Of a DNA stretch of 64,000 nt, positions 10,700 to 23,254 are shown piece by piece; positions within the stretch are counted from its first letter, which is position 1; each line of letters begins with the position of its first letter. The translations under genes and the position numbers were made by a program. The notes below the pieces were generated by a model. The model was not told where the DNA came from. It did no database searches and saw only the letters and a program-made list of their open reading frames with translations. This DNA comes from Eutreptiella sp. 'Long Island Sound 2002' (taxonomy: Eukaryota > Euglenozoa > Euglenophyceae > Eutreptiales > Eutreptiaceae): positions 62,542,591 to 62,606,590 of the forward strand of contig OZ038380.1 of NCBI GenBank assembly GCA_964036045.1, written 5' to 3'.

Positions 10700-11150
10700 C
10701 CTGGGGAGTCGGTGAACTGAGAGCAAGCATAGCGGGAGGGTGGGAGGGTGACAAGGTTGTCCACAGGGTACACCTTGCACACATCCTCCCTGGGCTCACC
10801 CTGCCCTTGCCCCCCCATAATCCCCAGAAGACTTTCCACCTCTTCTCCCCCAGAATGAGCCTTAGGGCTAAAATCCCTGGAGGTGCCCCCTTCAACCCTA
10901 CCCATAGCCTTGTACTCCACCCCTTGCGGCAGTACACTTGAGTGCGATCCGGAGATCGCATATCGATGTGCACTACCGCGGGGGGTTGTTGTTTGCCCGC
11001 CCATTCCACAATTGACCCCACATGGAGGTCATCGGAGTCGTAGGTCGCCTCCTCCGACTCATGGGTGAGGATGGGGCGGGACTGGTAGTGGGAGTGGGTG
11101 TCGGCGGCGGGATCTGGTAGGGACCCTAGCTGAGACAAGTGTTGCGACAT
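10700..11150 (-). pseudogene. Decayed fragment of the RNase H element family (C-terminal region)
   Basis: Minus-strand peptides here match plus-strand peptides at 26.9-27.4 kb. SLPDPAADTHSHY pairs with SLPDPAADTHANY, VEWAGKQQPPAVVHIDMRSPDR with VEWARGLDPSTTLIHIDTRRLER, and VESLLGIMGG..VCKVYP with VDSFLGVLSV..VCTVYP. The matching pieces lie in two different frames, so at least one frameshift has occurred. The second copy lies about 0.4 kb downstream of an RNase H remnant, which places this region C-terminal to RNase H in the parent element. Function of the region is unknown. Confidence 0.6.
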
Positions 11151-11805
11151 CTTAGAAACAAAGCTTTGTTGCAGAGGGGAAACAATGTGTGATATATGGA
11201 AACACATGTGACATGATTGTGAGACCACAAAAAAAGGGGGGTTGCAGGTGGACTGGGTGCCCTCGGAATTCGGTTTTGAGCCACGTAGCCCAAGATACGG
11301 TCCGTGATTGGTTTCGGGCTTGTTTGACACAAACAGCGCACATTCAGGCCGCTTTTAGCCATTTTTGGGCCGTTTCTCGGACATATCGTGGAGTCAGAGG
11401 GCAAGAAAGAACTCTTGGTCACGGGGCAATCAAGGCGCACGTGCAACGTAGCAATCGTTTCCCTTGGTTTGTCCGTTGTGACTGGGTATCGGGGCCGTTT
11501 TGGGCCAAAAAAGGCTGTTTTGGGGCACCAAATGTGCAGTTTTGGGAGGGCACCTCCCGACTTGGCGCCCCTGCCCCGGGGCGCCACCGGTGAGTTTTTG
11601 CCTCAAAACTTGGATTTCCGGTGAGTTTTTGCCTCAAAACTTGGATTTGGCAAGGCCACCACCTAGGCTGTAGGATGCCTAGAGTAGAGTAGAGCCCGGA
11701 GCGATGAGGCCGAGCAATGGCCAAAACGGAAAGGAGAAGTGCTTGTTGCCGGCTTGTTGTTGCTTGCTAGCTAGCTAGCTAGATTTAAGGGGAGAGGGGT
11801 GTAGT

Positions 11806-11806
11806 A

Positions 11807-11853
<47 letters not shown>
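11806..11853. repeat. (AT)n microsatellite
   Basis: About 24 AT dinucleotides, followed by a variant stretch rich in 'tatacg/tatatgc' words to about 11955. Confidence 0.95.
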
Positions 11854-11856
<3 letters not shown>

Positions 11857-11959
11857 ATATACGTGTATGTATACGCCTGCATACACGACGGATCCACGAC
11901 GTCTACGCGATGTATATGCGATATATCCGGGTATACGTGTATGCGTATAAGTGTCTAAG

Positions 11960-14000
11960 TACAGCCCCCGGCCACAGCCAAATGAGCTCGGGCCCCGGTG
12001 GTGCTGACAAAAAGTGCTGCTGGGAACTACACCACTCTAAAATCAGTGCATGGTGAAGGGCCCATCCACATGTGGGTTGTGGCATTGTGGACAGCCACAG
12101 GGGGGGGGGGGGGGGTTGAAATGGAAACTGAAAATTGCGGAAAATGCGGCCAAAGAAAGGGATGACCCAAACACAAGCAACTGTTGCATTTTTCAGCAAA
12201 ACGGCTTCCCAATGACTTGGATCATGTCCAAACAACAAAACTCCGTCTATTTCCGAAAAAAGACCTCCCTCGGGCTCTACACGGTCCTTCAACAATGTAT
12301 GACAGTTGCAGTACTTACTCCACTGGTATATGCATTGGTTTGTGGGTAGATGGGCCCCAATTCCATTCCCAAACCAAGTTTGTTTTGACCTATCCGACAG
12401 TGGTCAACCTGATGGGAAGACAAATGCACGCACAAATTCCATTGAAACATTGCTGGTCCGGAAAAATTGTGATCTTCAAACCATGCAAATTAGGTGTCGG
12501 TCTGAAAATCTTGCATAGCTGCTGACTAATTAAACCAAACGATCCTCAGCATCACCATTGAACTGGGTCATAAACCGCATTCTCCAAATGTCATCAGACA
12601 ACGCATTCTGGGCTGCAGGAACCGTTGTCCCTATCATGAAAAAGACAGCTCCACAGCACCACTTGAAGTGGGGCTAAGGATAAGAAAGAGAATAGGTTCA
12701 CGGAATTCTTATTCAGGATGCACTCCCGAAATTCCACAAGAGCCTCATCATTGGCAATATGATATTGCTCTGCACACATAATTGGCTTGAAATTGTACCC
12801 TGTGTGCGGCTACACACATGGTGCAATAATTTGCAGCAGCACTACCCTTGCCCAGCCCATGGGCTGCTTTTTTTCAAGACTAGGAGAATGGGTGCCACAA
12901 CCATCATATTCAAATTCAGTCTTCACTGCCGTCTCTCAGACCTTCATGTCTACATCAATGGAAAGAGAGCGCAGCGGACATCACCTTCGCGGTCAGCATC
13001 AGGGTCGGGACGTTCGTGTTCACGGGGCAGATCGCCTTCACACTCAACATCAAAGCCGAGGCCCAAGAGAGCGCGAGCTCCGAAGATTTACGGCACACTC
13101 TCGTCAGAACAACAAGGAGCGCAACACAATCGTTCGATCGATTTGCCCGTCTGTGGCATTGGAAGGTCACTCGAGACATTTGGATGGGTTCCGCAAGTGA
13201 CCGTGGGTTGGGCTGAAACATGTTGTGCAACATTGTGGGGGTGTGGTATGGTCCACAGAGGCCAGAATATTGTCAACAGTAGCAAAAATCCCCAATTTCC
13301 CCCTGTAATGTGCGCGCTGTGTCCAGGCCGTGTGCGTGTTGTGCGTGCTGTGCGTGCTGTGCGCGCGCTGTGCAGTGCACAAACGCCCCCTGTGAAGCCC
13401 AGCCCCCCCCCCCCCCTGGTCCAGTGCGTAACGGAGTGTGTTGCTGTTGTGTATTGTGTGGTGTGTTGTACCGTGCTGACCGCTGCTGGAACCAGAAGCC
13501 AGGGAGTGTGGCTCACGGGGAAAAATAAAAGCGATCTGCATTTTTCTGCATTTTCCCGCATTTTTTTCAGCAGTTTTCTCCCCGTCAGGTCTTTGCTTAC
13601 CCAAGAGGAAAGGTTTTTCGCATATTGCATGCGGTGTCATGCACAACATAGAGATCAGACGCGGTGTCAACTGACACTGTCTTCTACGTTCTCTGTACGT
13701 CTGTAAGACTGGCGACGTTCACTGCAGAAATTTCCCCATGCATGAGTTGTAGTTCCCTCCCACCACACTCAAACTGCATAGTAGTGCCTAGTATCATAAC
13801 AATGAGCCTTGTTGTGCATTTATATGACTTGCCTGCATGCCTAGCCCTCATTTCTAGTGCATTTCTGTGTGTTGTTGTGCATGTCACTCAAAAAGGGTAC
13901 CTGATTCGGTGCTATGGTGATACATTCGGGTACCCTTGTTCAGGCCTATGCAAGATTTGTGCACAGCGCACGCACAGCGCGTGCATAGCGTGCAATACGC
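11960..14000. other. No confident gene; exon-like fragments
   Basis: Plus-strand frames near 12.3-12.8 and 12.9-13.25 kb have partly protein-like composition (for example an Arg/Ser-rich stretch at 12.97-13.08 kb), but none shows a recognisable domain or an unambiguous splice framework. Poly-G/C runs lie near 12,100 and 13,400, and GTGTGC-rich low complexity at 13,320-13,380. Confidence 0.4.
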
Positions 14001-14002
14001 CC

Positions 14003-14290
14003 TCACAGGGAGGGGGACTCTAGACACAGGCTGTCAGCTTTTGGTTGTGCAGGGCCAAGGGTCATGAGAGATGGCAGGCAAAAGACATTTGCACACTTGA
14101 CCATCTTGAGAACCGCATGCAAGGAACCCCCAGGGAGCATGGCATTTTTCTCATTCAGAGCCTGTAACACTCGGACATGCGCCGGAATGCATGACAGCTC
14201 CGTGTGGGCAGGCGCTCTTGGGGATGGGTCTTCCTGCGCAATGTCCAATAACAGGGTGTCTATATCCATTGTGGTGTGCACCTGCACAAA
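14003..14290 (-). CDS. Possible exon, unrecognised
   Basis: The last part of a minus-strand frame reads MDIDTLLLDIAQEDP ... VRVLQALNEKNAMLPGGSLHAVLKMVKCANVF, which looks like a genuine helical protein segment. The more 5' part of the same frame is Cys/Ala-rich and less convincing. No family recognised. Confidence 0.3.
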   Translation of the reverse strand, partial: FVQVHTTMDIDTLLLDIAQEDPSPRAPAHTELSCIPAHVRVLQALNEKNAMLPGGSLHAVLKMVKCANVFCLPSLMTLGPAQPKADSLCLESPSL

Positions 14291-14617
14291 ATGGGCAGCA
14301 AAAACACGGCAGCACAAACTCACCTTCCCTCTGATCCTTCCCCCTTCCCTCGCACTGGACACTGCGCAACAGTGGTCAGCACGAGAGAGTGGACAGTGGG
14401 CAGCGGAAGCTAGCCATGCATCACTTGGCGTCAGGTACCTGCAGGCAGCCCAAGCGTCTGGCAGCAGACGGCACCAGCCCACAACAGTGGGCAGCAGCAC
14501 CCCAATAGCTCAAATCCATGTCAGAGTTTCCACACAGATGTGACCACTGATCAATGCTGCGCCACAACTCCATGGTGCCCGACGGACGGCAACACGCAGC
14601 AGAGGCCCACAGAGGCC

Positions 14618-15060
14618 CTAAGCTAAAAGTGGGCGATTGCAATCTCCAGGTGTGTAGGTCGCACGCCAACTGAATGGACCAACCAAAGGCAGTTCGGCAA
14701 CAACCAGCTGAACTCGCTCTTTTAGCACAAGCACAAAACCAACCCATTCGTCTATACGACAACTGTCTTTGGAAAGGGTTGTCCCACATGTGAGTGTCCA
14801 AAAATGACCTAGAATGCAAGAATTCTGGTGGAGGTGGCAAATGGTCACTCCCAGTCCATCGTGCGTAGAAATGGAGTGTGCTCCAATGAAGAGTGCTATT
14901 CTGAGCATAAACAATTGTGGAGCCCCTCTTTCGGACAATAAACCTTGAAAACGCAGGCATTGCATGCTAGTGTCGGGACTGTTCTGGCTATTTATGACCC
15001 GAGAAGGTGGTTCATTGGCACTAGATGAAGAAAGGGTGCGAAACAGTGCTCCGTGTTTTC
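14618..15060 (-). CDS. Possible exon, unrecognised
   Basis: Minus-strand frame with protein-like composition (MQCLRFQGLLSERGAPQLFML ... EWVGFVLVLKERVQLVVAELPLVG). No domain recognised. It lies 5' of the possible exon at 14.0-14.3 kb on the same strand, so the two could belong to one broken gene. Confidence 0.3.
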
Positions 15061-15284
15061 CATCCTCTAGATTGGATTTAATGCAATTGGACCCCACCAC
15101 ATGCATCTTATGTTCCATATACCACCAAAAAAGCAGTTTTACCACGTTTTTGACAGTTCCGGAAACCCATCACCGACACTTGCCAAGCTTATAGTTGGGT
15201 TTTTTGTCCAAATTTTGTGGGTGATTCAATTTCTTAGTCATAGATACCAGCTACCCCCCGCCCCCCTTGCAAACTCCCGGGTTA

Positions 15285-15875
15285 GCGCGCGACGGTCTCC
15301 CGGGTGGGGGGGGGGGAGACGGTCGCCAAGTGACGGTCTCCCGGGGGGGGGGGGATTGCAAGGGTATTTCAAGGCAAACTGTGGTACCCTCCACTGATGC
15401 AAGCAAAGAGAACACGTGTGAAGCGACTTTCGCGTTGATGCCAATGTGCTTCATCCAACACAAATGTTATTGAGGATCCAAAGGAACGGTAAAGAACTTC
15501 TGGGTACGTGTGTGGGCTGTGCCGGTGTTTGGGGTTGCGGAGCCATGGGGGTAACATCCGGTGACTCTAGAGACTTGGGAGATTCAACCGCCACAGCCTC
15601 TAGCCTTGAGGATCCACCGGAGTGAACATCTTGGGTCTGAAGTAGCAACACAACACACCCATACAACGCCTTTGGAGAGAGAATATCACAGAACACACAC
15701 AGGTGCTTGATTTGAAGTAATGGGAAAAGCAATGCAAGGCCATGCATAAAGCAGATGGGAAACACAAACGAGCACAATACATGCTAACTAGAAAAACATG
15801 GAAATGACGGTCTCCCGGGTGGGGGGGGGGATTGCAAGGGGGGGAGTTTGCAAGGGGGGGGGGGTACAAAAGTTT
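15285..15875. repeat. Dispersed GACGGTCTCCCGGG / poly-G repeat family
   Basis: The word GACGGTCTCCCGGG followed by 10 or more G and then 'attgcaagg' occurs at about 15,289, 15,331 and 15,806. Related pieces (AGACGGTCGCC, TTGCAAACTCCCGGG) lie between. Both CCCGGG and the outer GACGGTCTCC/GGAGACGGTC arrangement are inverted repeats. Confidence 0.75.
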
Positions 15876-16230
15876 TGGCCGAAGCTAGGCAACTGCAACG
15901 GAGTTCTGATTTTCTCCCCCTTTGCGCATGCTAGTTGCTTCCTGCTGCTGCTTGCTGTCTTCTGCCAAGTGCCAAGGACGCCTCCCTTGACTCAGTCATA
16001 GGTGTGATACTGCACCCTGAATCCTCCGGCACACAAGCAGGCAGTAGCATGATTCAGGCACCCCAATACCAGCAAGGGAGTGGGCCTACAAGCTGTTTCC
16101 ACACCACAGGGGGAGCCTTAAGCGTAGTGCGCGCGCAGTGCAACTATTTGGGCGTCTAGCCGTACTAGAGACCCATACTTTGAGATACTAGGGGCCCCTA
16201 GGGGCATCATGGTGACCCCTAGCGGAGGTT

Positions 16231-16575
16231 TTGACTTCTGATTTTGTCCCCCTTTGTTTGGGTGTGCCAAAGGTGATTGAGCAGATCTTGCGGTCCGGCA
16301 AGGGTAACCACTTACCAAGGGATGAGGAAAGTGTAATTATCCAGGATGGGCTTGATGGCCAACCATTCTCTGAAGGCGGCAGTGAAGCGCCAACAGTGCA
16401 GCCTGGGATTGACCGTTTGCGCCGTGAGAAAAGAGAGAGAGAGGCCAAGAAACAAGGAAAACATGCGCAGGAGGTCCTAGAAAAGCGGCAACGCACACTA
16501 GATGCTTTTTGTGTTGCTGCGCCCCCTCGGGCCGATGTGGCTTCGTCCAGCTCCAGTCTCCCTCAACCCTCTTAG
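16231..16575 (+). CDS. Hypothetical protein, coiled-coil-like
   Basis: A 114-codon frame with a convincing charged helix (RLRREKREREAKKQGKHAQEVLEKRQRTLDAF) followed by a Ser/Pro-rich end. It could be an exon of a larger gene; upstream context is unclear. Function unknown. Confidence 0.35.
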   Translation: MTSDFVPLCLGVPKVIEQILRSGKGNHLPRDEESVIIQDGLDGQPFSEGGSEAPTVQPGIDRLRREKREREAKKQGKHAQEVLEKRQRTLDAFCVAAPPRADVASSSSSLPQPS

Positions 16576-17455
16576 TCCTCGCAACCCCCTGTGGCTACAC
16601 AATCTCAACGCCAATCCGATTCTAACCGCAAGGGAAAAGAGAGAGCCCCTTCCTCACAACCGAAACCACGCATGTGGCACTGGGGCATTGTAAGGAACAT
16701 GTGTGTGTTATGTGAAGGGAAGGTAGTTTGCAACTTTCTTGAGCTGGGGCGGTTTGGGTCACCTAATTCTAAGGGCGTTTCCAAGGGGTGTGCTTGGGGG
16801 GAACATAGTCTAAAAGTAGTGCGCAGTGCAAAGATTCCCCCACAGGCCCCGGTCTACCAACTCTTGGAAGCAATTGGGGGGGCGGGGCGCTCAGGGTGTC
16901 ATGGTTGGGCTTTTGGATGGGGGTAATACGCCAGTCGCCGGGCGAAGCCGCATGGAGTGGACGGGCAGAGTGGCGACGGCATCTCGTTGCCTTTCGCATC
17001 CCGACCACAAACCCATGGCGCGGGGCCCCACGCGCCTCCTGGATGGGGGGCTTCAATTGGTCGGTAGGCTGAGCTGGATGTCCCCGCCATAGACACTTCC
17101 AGCCATTGTTCTTCAGCAAGTTCACAGCAGTGCGTCCGGGTTTTTGCTAGGCGACTGTCCCGGTGCTTCCGCCAGTGTTCGCTTGTCCCTACCTTCCATA
17201 TGTACACTGTCGTACCCAAGTTTGCGGGGCTTTGACTCTACAGGGTCAGTGGCGTGCATGGTGGTCAGGGTCAGTCCCTGGGATACCTGCTTGACGCTGG
17301 CCCCATTCGGCCGGTACTCCTGGGATCTTGGTTCGGGCTCACTGTGCCCTGGTGGTGCTGGTTAGCGCACATTCAACACACAGCCATTCAGGGGGGGGGG
17401 GGGGGTTGCTTGGGTGGGTTTGTTGCGCTGATGGTGCCCATGTGGGGCACTGGGT

Positions 17456-19792
17456 TTATGGAGTGGTGCAGTGAGAACACATGGTGCTGCAGGACAGTGT
17501 GGAGGCGTCGTCAGACATGCGTGACGCTGGCGATGTGTGCCTTGATGAGGTGTGGGAGGACGGCATGCTTTCGGTGTCTGCCTGGCTTGGTCCCTGCTCC
17601 CAGTCCATTTCAACCAGCTGCAGTTCTGCCAACAGATTTGCTGCTACACGTGGCGACATGGGTGATGGTGGTTGGGGGGTGTGAAATGTATTTCTGCGTT
17701 CCAGCGCCTCCCACGGTGTGTGCATGCAGTGCACTGTGCTCGGTGTGGCCAATGAGGTGTGAGGGAGGCGGGCTCGGAGGTTGGAGAGTGGCGTGTAGGC
17801 GACGGTGTGTGGTGTGAATCTCTTCGGGTATTTGGGGTTCCTGGCCGGGGTGCAATCTTCAATGTCCTGTGACGGTGTCGGTCGGCGAGGGGTTCTGGGG
17901 GGGGGTGGGGGGGTGCTGTACTCTTCCGCTGTGTGCCGCAGTGGTGTGAGCTGCGACTCTGGGAGGGGGGGCTCGTCAAGCTCTGGAGCCTCTTCCTCCA
18001 GTAGGTCCGCTAAGGATTGTACATCATCATTGTCTGGTGGCTGTTGTTGCCCTGTTTGCGAGACGGAGACGTGTCCAAAAAGGAGGGGGGATTTTCGCCG
18101 ACCGACATCCGCCAGATGATCCGCTCTGGTATTGCCTTTGATTCCTATGTGGGAGGGGATGTGCATCCAGTGGGTGGGGGAGTGTGCTGATTCAATTAGG
18201 TCCAGTACCTGGGTCCACAGGTCCACGTGGCTGACCGGGCCCGCGGATCCTGTCCACTTGTGCCTGCGCCACTTTTGGGCCTTGCCGTGGACACCGTCTA
18301 CAACGAGTAAGGAGTCAGGGCAGATCAGGACAGGTTTGTCTGGTGACCGTGCTTGCAGCGCGCGCAGGGCTGCCCTCAGTTCCCCTCTGTTGTTGGTTTG
18401 GGGTTCACTCACTGGGATTGGTTCGGCTGTATCCCTGGAATCCCCAAAGGAGACGCCATACCCTCCCACTCGTCCTACTACCTCATGGTCCTCCGATGAT
18501 CCGTCGGGATATATGACTTCCCACCCTGCTTCGACATACCGCTGGATTATTTGTTCATAGTACTCACAGAGTTCTTGTTTGTGTGTTTCTTTTCTCCGTT
18601 TCTTGCGTGCCGGCGCTACCAGTGTGGGGGGGGGGAGGGAGGAGTTGTGTGCTGTGTGGACCCTCGGGTGCTGGATCGTGAGCGTGTTTGGATCACTCAG
18701 AGAATCGAGTGCCTGCAAGAACAACTGTGTTTCTGATTTGGGGAAGGAGGGGAAGGGGTGGTCCACCCAATCGCTGAGGTTGGCTCTCCACTGTTTCAGA
18801 AACTGTTGCCACGGGGGTTGGAAGGTTGGGTGATGAAATTTGCATCTGCTGCGGACCATCCAGTTTGCCCTGACCGCAGACCAGTAGAGCAGCCCTAGGG
18901 GGGATGAGACAGAGAGTGCAGGTTGATCCCATAAGATTGCTTCTGGGTCTGCTGTGGAGCCGTCCGCTAGCGCTGCAGGTCCCACACATTGTTGGGCAAT
19001 GAAAAATGCAGGTTGCAGAAATTTACAGTGCAGGGTGGCATGCTTGATTGTTTCTTGAACCCCTGGATGTAGTGGGCATGCAGTGCCATTTGGCTGCCAA
19101 CTGGCCAGCCTGGTGCCCACCGTGAGTTTGTGCCAGAGCGCTAGTTGGATAAACTGGGTGTCTCTGGGAGGGAGACGCAACTTCGCCCATGCTTGCCAGG
19201 TTTCCGCCGTCTGTCTGGGCGGTTCAGGGGTCAAGGACATTAGGTAATGCAACATGTGCCGTTTGTTCCATTCTGACCAAAACATGGGGCTTGCTTCCTT
19301 TAATTTCGTGTGGGGCGCTGCTGCTTGGATTTCTGTTATGCACGCTTTGTAAACCGGCGCCCAAGTGGGGGGCAGGAGGGCAGAATACTCTGGGATTTCA
19401 AGTAGTTGTCCCAGGGTGGTGACACCTTTACGTAGCAGGGAAGGGGAGTAGTAGGAGTTGGCTTTGGTGTCGCGGAATAATGCTGAGTGCCATGCAGGCA
19501 ATTTGACATACTGATCCAGAATCGGGACTGGTACTGGTGCATGTTTGCGCAGGAGGGAAAATGCCTTGCACGAGGTGCCCAGAAAGGGATAAGTCTTCCA
19601 CGGTATCGGCCCCAGCTGGAGCCAGGGCCTGGATGGGGGGGGGGGGGGGCAGGGGGCTGGGGCAGGTAGCCCTAACACTAGCAGACATTCTCTCAATGGC
19701 ATGACCCAATACCCCAAGCACCACTTCTGACAGCGTGGGGCTGCTGGATTGCGCAGATGCAGCGTTTGCTGGTTACTTTGTTCGTGGAGCAA
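17456..19792 (-). CDS. Non-LTR retroelement pol, C-terminal part with RNase H
   Basis: A 778-codon frame. Residues about 200-400 form a linker with a Cys/His cluster (C239-P-L-H242 ... E-T-I-K-H251 ... H255-C256), the layout of the zf-RVT knuckle that follows reverse transcriptase in plant-like and protist LINEs. Residues about 425-565 are a type I RNase H: D430 in YPDGSS, E471 in NNRGELRAAL, D493 in CPDSLLVVDG and D558 in NTRADHLAD, so the four acidic residues are all present. The C-terminal 200 residues are Pro/Ser/Thr-rich. Reverse transcriptase motifs should lie upstream (higher coordinates), but I see none intact in 19.8-20.5 kb, so this copy is probably 5'-truncated or split. Decayed relatives lie at 26.0-27.5 kb and 10.7-11.15 kb. 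Confidence 0.8.
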   Translation of the reverse strand: MLHEQSNQQTLHLRNPAAPRCQKWCLGYWVMPLRECLLVLGLPAPAPCPPPPPSRPWLQLGPIPWKTYPFLGTSCKAFSLLRKHAPVPVPILDQYVKLPAWHSALFRDTKANSYYSPSLLRKGVTTLGQLLEIPEYSALLPPTWAPVYKACITEIQAAAPHTKLKEASPMFWSEWNKRHMLHYLMSLTPEPPRQTAETWQAWAKLRLPPRDTQFIQLALWHKLTVGTRLASWQPNGTACPLHPGVQETIKHATLHCKFLQPAFFIAQQCVGPAALADGSTADPEAILWDQPALSVSSPLGLLYWSAVRANWMVRSRCKFHHPTFQPPWQQFLKQWRANLSDWVDHPFPSFPKSETQLFLQALDSLSDPNTLTIQHPRVHTAHNSSLPPPTLVAPARKKRRKETHKQELCEYYEQIIQRYVEAGWEVIYPDGSSEDHEVVGRVGGYGVSFGDSRDTAEPIPVSEPQTNNRGELRAALRALQARSPDKPVLICPDSLLVVDGVHGKAQKWRRHKWTGSAGPVSHVDLWTQVLDLIESAHSPTHWMHIPSHIGIKGNTRADHLADVGRRKSPLLFGHVSVSQTGQQQPPDNDDVQSLADLLEEEAPELDEPPLPESQLTPLRHTAEEYSTPPPPPRTPRRPTPSQDIEDCTPARNPKYPKRFTPHTVAYTPLSNLRARLPHTSLATPSTVHCMHTPWEALERRNTFHTPQPPSPMSPRVAANLLAELQLVEMDWEQGPSQADTESMPSSHTSSRHTSPASRMSDDASTLSCSTMCSHCTTP

Positions 19793-19799
19793 GCGTCAA

Positions 19800-22300
19800 A
19801 TATGTGGGAATGCAAAACTCATGGGTGCTTTCGCCAGAAATATCTTTGAGCAGTTTGTCCCTCGTCAGCCACTCTGCCAAGCTTCTATGGATCCCAGGGA
19901 CTCCACTAAAACCAAGCGTGTGGTGCCCAGTCTCAGCCATCAAACAGTGAAGCCTGTTGAGTACTGCCCATTGTAGTTTGTGTGTCTCCATGTGCTTTGA
20001 TAATCATTGAGAGCATGTTTGTAGGGCATAGAGATTTGCCCGCCAGCCCCAATCTGACTAGATGGTCCCCATAGTCTCGTACAGTTGGACTGGGCCCTTT
20101 ACCAGGGGTGTTACCATGGCTCCGACTCCACACCCAATCCTTGGTAGACCCCCTGGGGTGTTGGTGACGCGTTTGCAACTGGAATTTGACCCCAGGCCCG
20201 CGGGGTAGTACCCAAACGCCTTTTGTACGCCTTTTGTACGCCTTTTGGCGCTCAAGGGCCTCCATGGCCTCCGGTCGGCACCCTGTACCCATCCCTCATA
20301 ACTCGTGAGGTACACCTGAAATCACTGGAGTCCCACAGGGTATACTGACGGGTCGGCCTTTGCACCAACCTCAGGAGCTGATGCGATAAGTGGCCCTGGT
20401 ACCCCGCAGTGCGTAGTGTGGCCACAAACTGGTTGCGCCAAAATGCGAGAGGCGCCGCCATGATCCCTCGATGAGGTCAACTGGTGTTTACTGTTCCACT
20501 GGTGCGGTCATGTACCTTTGCCCGCATTGAATGTCATGTATTGCCTAAAGACCCTTGTAGTGATGAATAATGATGAATGGGAACCGTAGCAGGCCCCTTG
20601 TGCACCATCAGCACCCCCCCATGCCCCCTTGGGCTATGGTACGCAGAGGTTAAAAAATCGGCCCCCACCATTTTGGAACTTAAAACCACAAACCATCGCA
20701 CAGATGGAAAGTAGGTGTACCTGCATACATAGGCAAGCCACATGCCCCCCCTGTTTGGCCCCCCACGCCCTCCCCAACAAAAGGCTACCTGGTGGGGGTT
20801 GGGCGAGCCAAAATTGAAGGAAAAAAGACGGGGCGCGGGGGGGGGGGGTTGTTGTCTCATAAAATGAATGATTTAACAAAAGAATAAACATTTTAGACTT
20901 AAAACCTAATTACTACGTGAATACCCCACAAAAGTATATCACTCACGCCTGCTCTTGATCTTCGACATGACGTTGGGGGTGGGAGAGCCCAGTTTTCAAC
21001 CTCCTCTCCAACCCCTGGTCCCAAAAATGCCTTGCATGTAGACCCCACACTGAGCAGTGGAAAGCGTGCAGGGTGCGTGGCAGTTGGACAGAACACACAC
21101 ACACACTTGAATTGGGAACAAGAACCAACACACACAAACATGCACACACAAACACAAGCACACACACTCAACCATTCACTCACCCAAAACTCAGTTCAAA
21201 CAAAGTCTGAGGCTTGGGTACCATCGGAGCTAACCTGCAGAATGTGCAAAATCCATTCAGGGATCATACGTGCCTGCGTAGTATGCCCAGGCACATTGTG
21301 CAATGTGGTGGGCACAGTTTGCAGAATGCACAATATATCCTGTGCAGAGTGCACGGTGCATTGTGCACATAATGTAGTGTCCTTCCGCAAACAGCCTAGT
21401 CCCAATAGTCAATGTTGATCAGCAGCACAAATGCTACCGATTCGAACCACTCCGAGGTCCATGATAAATTGTTGTGGGGCTGAATTTTGTGGCTGATGTT
21501 TGCTGGGGACTGGAGGCGTTGACTATGGCCGCTCCAACCTGGCATGCCCAATAGCCCCCCAGAAACAGATATTGCAGTGATCCACATGTCCAACTGACAA
21601 GGCTGCTGCGCGATCACCAACGCAAGCCTGCGCATAGGGACACCAACAGAAACTGCCTGATGCAATATATAACAAGGCACTGCAGCCTGAGTGATGGAGA
21701 GAGGACAATAGAAAAGCATAAGATCATGAAGACAACCGCATGAAGAGACAGAGACCGTGAAAAGGGCGGACGAGAGGTAGTAGAGGGGCAGTCGGCTAAA
21801 ACCTGATGCACACCCCAAATGGGTCAGGCACATCTGCATGGGAAAATCGATGGTTGCACGTTAGACTGCCAGTCCCCACAATCACCCTGCAATGTTTCTA
21901 CAATCCTCTCCCTCCCGAATGTGCATGTGTGCACTGCAACATGCGTGGGGGCTCACAAACACGAGCTGCACTTGATGCCCATCGTTCCATTTCCCGCTTG
22001 GCATGGTTGTCCTTCCAGTGTTGAATTGTGTGCCTCAACAATGTGCTGGCTACTGGACCCCCCGAATTTTTTTCAGTGTTAAAAAACGTCCTGGATTCAA
22101 CTCACAAAAGCCGCCAAAAGCGCTTTGGATTGAAACATGGCGTTGAGCGATTGCAAAAGGACCTATTGCAAAAGCATCCAAGCACTGTGGGATGAAGCTG
22201 GACCAGCAGGAGCGAGGGTTGCAGGGTAGCCGATGGCAATTGAAGAGTGACAATCGCTCAGAAGATTGACCGACGCGGTTGGAGGGTAACCGATAACGAT
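19800..22300. other. No confident gene
   Basis: Short overlapping frames only. A CA/GT-rich stretch lies at 21,093-21,180, and a 'tgtacgccttt' triplet repeat at 20,220-20,245. The minus frame at 19,773-19,991 could be a remnant of the upstream part of the RNase H element, but no motif confirms it. Confidence 0.4.
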
Positions 22301-22339
22301 TGGAGGTAACCGACGGTGGTTAGAGATTAACCAACAGCG

Positions 22340-22836
22340 GTTGCAGGTTGACATTTTTTTAACAAACAAAATCTTGTCCTCAAAAAAACCCACCCTAGTT
22401 GAATTGACCCACAATGTTGTGTCATTCCCTGAAAATTGTCTGAACCTTCGTCAGGTGGCCCTTGTTGGTTGCTGGTGATTCTTGCGGGCGTCTGGATGGT
22501 TGCTGTCAGGGCCCCCTGCTGTGGCACAGGTGTAATGTGAGCAAGAGAAGACGCAGCCTTCTGTGCCTCGTTGAAAGCCTTGGCTTTGGTTGCACAATCT
22601 GTCCACATCACACTTTTGATGAGATCCTGGGTGGTGACATTAAACAATGCTTTGTGCACAACAAGAAAATGCTCCATACTGTGGCCAAACGACTTAGGGG
22701 GGATACATTCAGGTGGGCGACAGGTGCCGCAGGCCGGAAATAATTCCATTACAACCCCAAACACCAAAACAAACAATAAGAAACACCACAATTCAACCAC
22801 CATTTGGGGTACTTGTCCACAAAAAATGGTACACAA
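22340..22836 (-). CDS. Possible exon with Cys motif, unrecognised
   Basis: Minus-strand frame containing CGTCRPPECIPPKSFGHSM and a helical segment (ATKAKAFNEAQKAASSLAH). The first 30 residues are hydrophobic and could be intronic or a membrane segment. No family recognised. Confidence 0.25.
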
Positions 22837-23254
22837 TTGCTGGTGTGCATTGATCTGTTGACACCATCACTCTCTACAAAGGAAAGACTACGGCCCCGGC
22901 TCAATGTGCAAAGCATGGCATATCAATTCTACACTTAGACTTATTCCAAAGGCGCGCCGCAGGCAGGCCACAGGGCGCGCTGCATATGTCACAGGAGAGG
23001 ACCTCCCAGAGAGAAGGCTTCACACACGGTGTCTGTGGCCACAGGCAAGGAAAGGATTCTGACATGAACCACACATTAGAAGGGGGCGGTCCAGGGCAGG
23101 TGGGGAGTGGCACCCTCCTACGGGTGTCAGCTGTCCTAATGCATCCCTGCCCATTACAAACGATCCAACGGCAGCCAGCCGTTGGCTGTCCTCAAAACCA
23201 TCAGCAGATTGACGCGGGTCCTTTAGAAAGGCCCTGTGTATATGCGCCTCATGC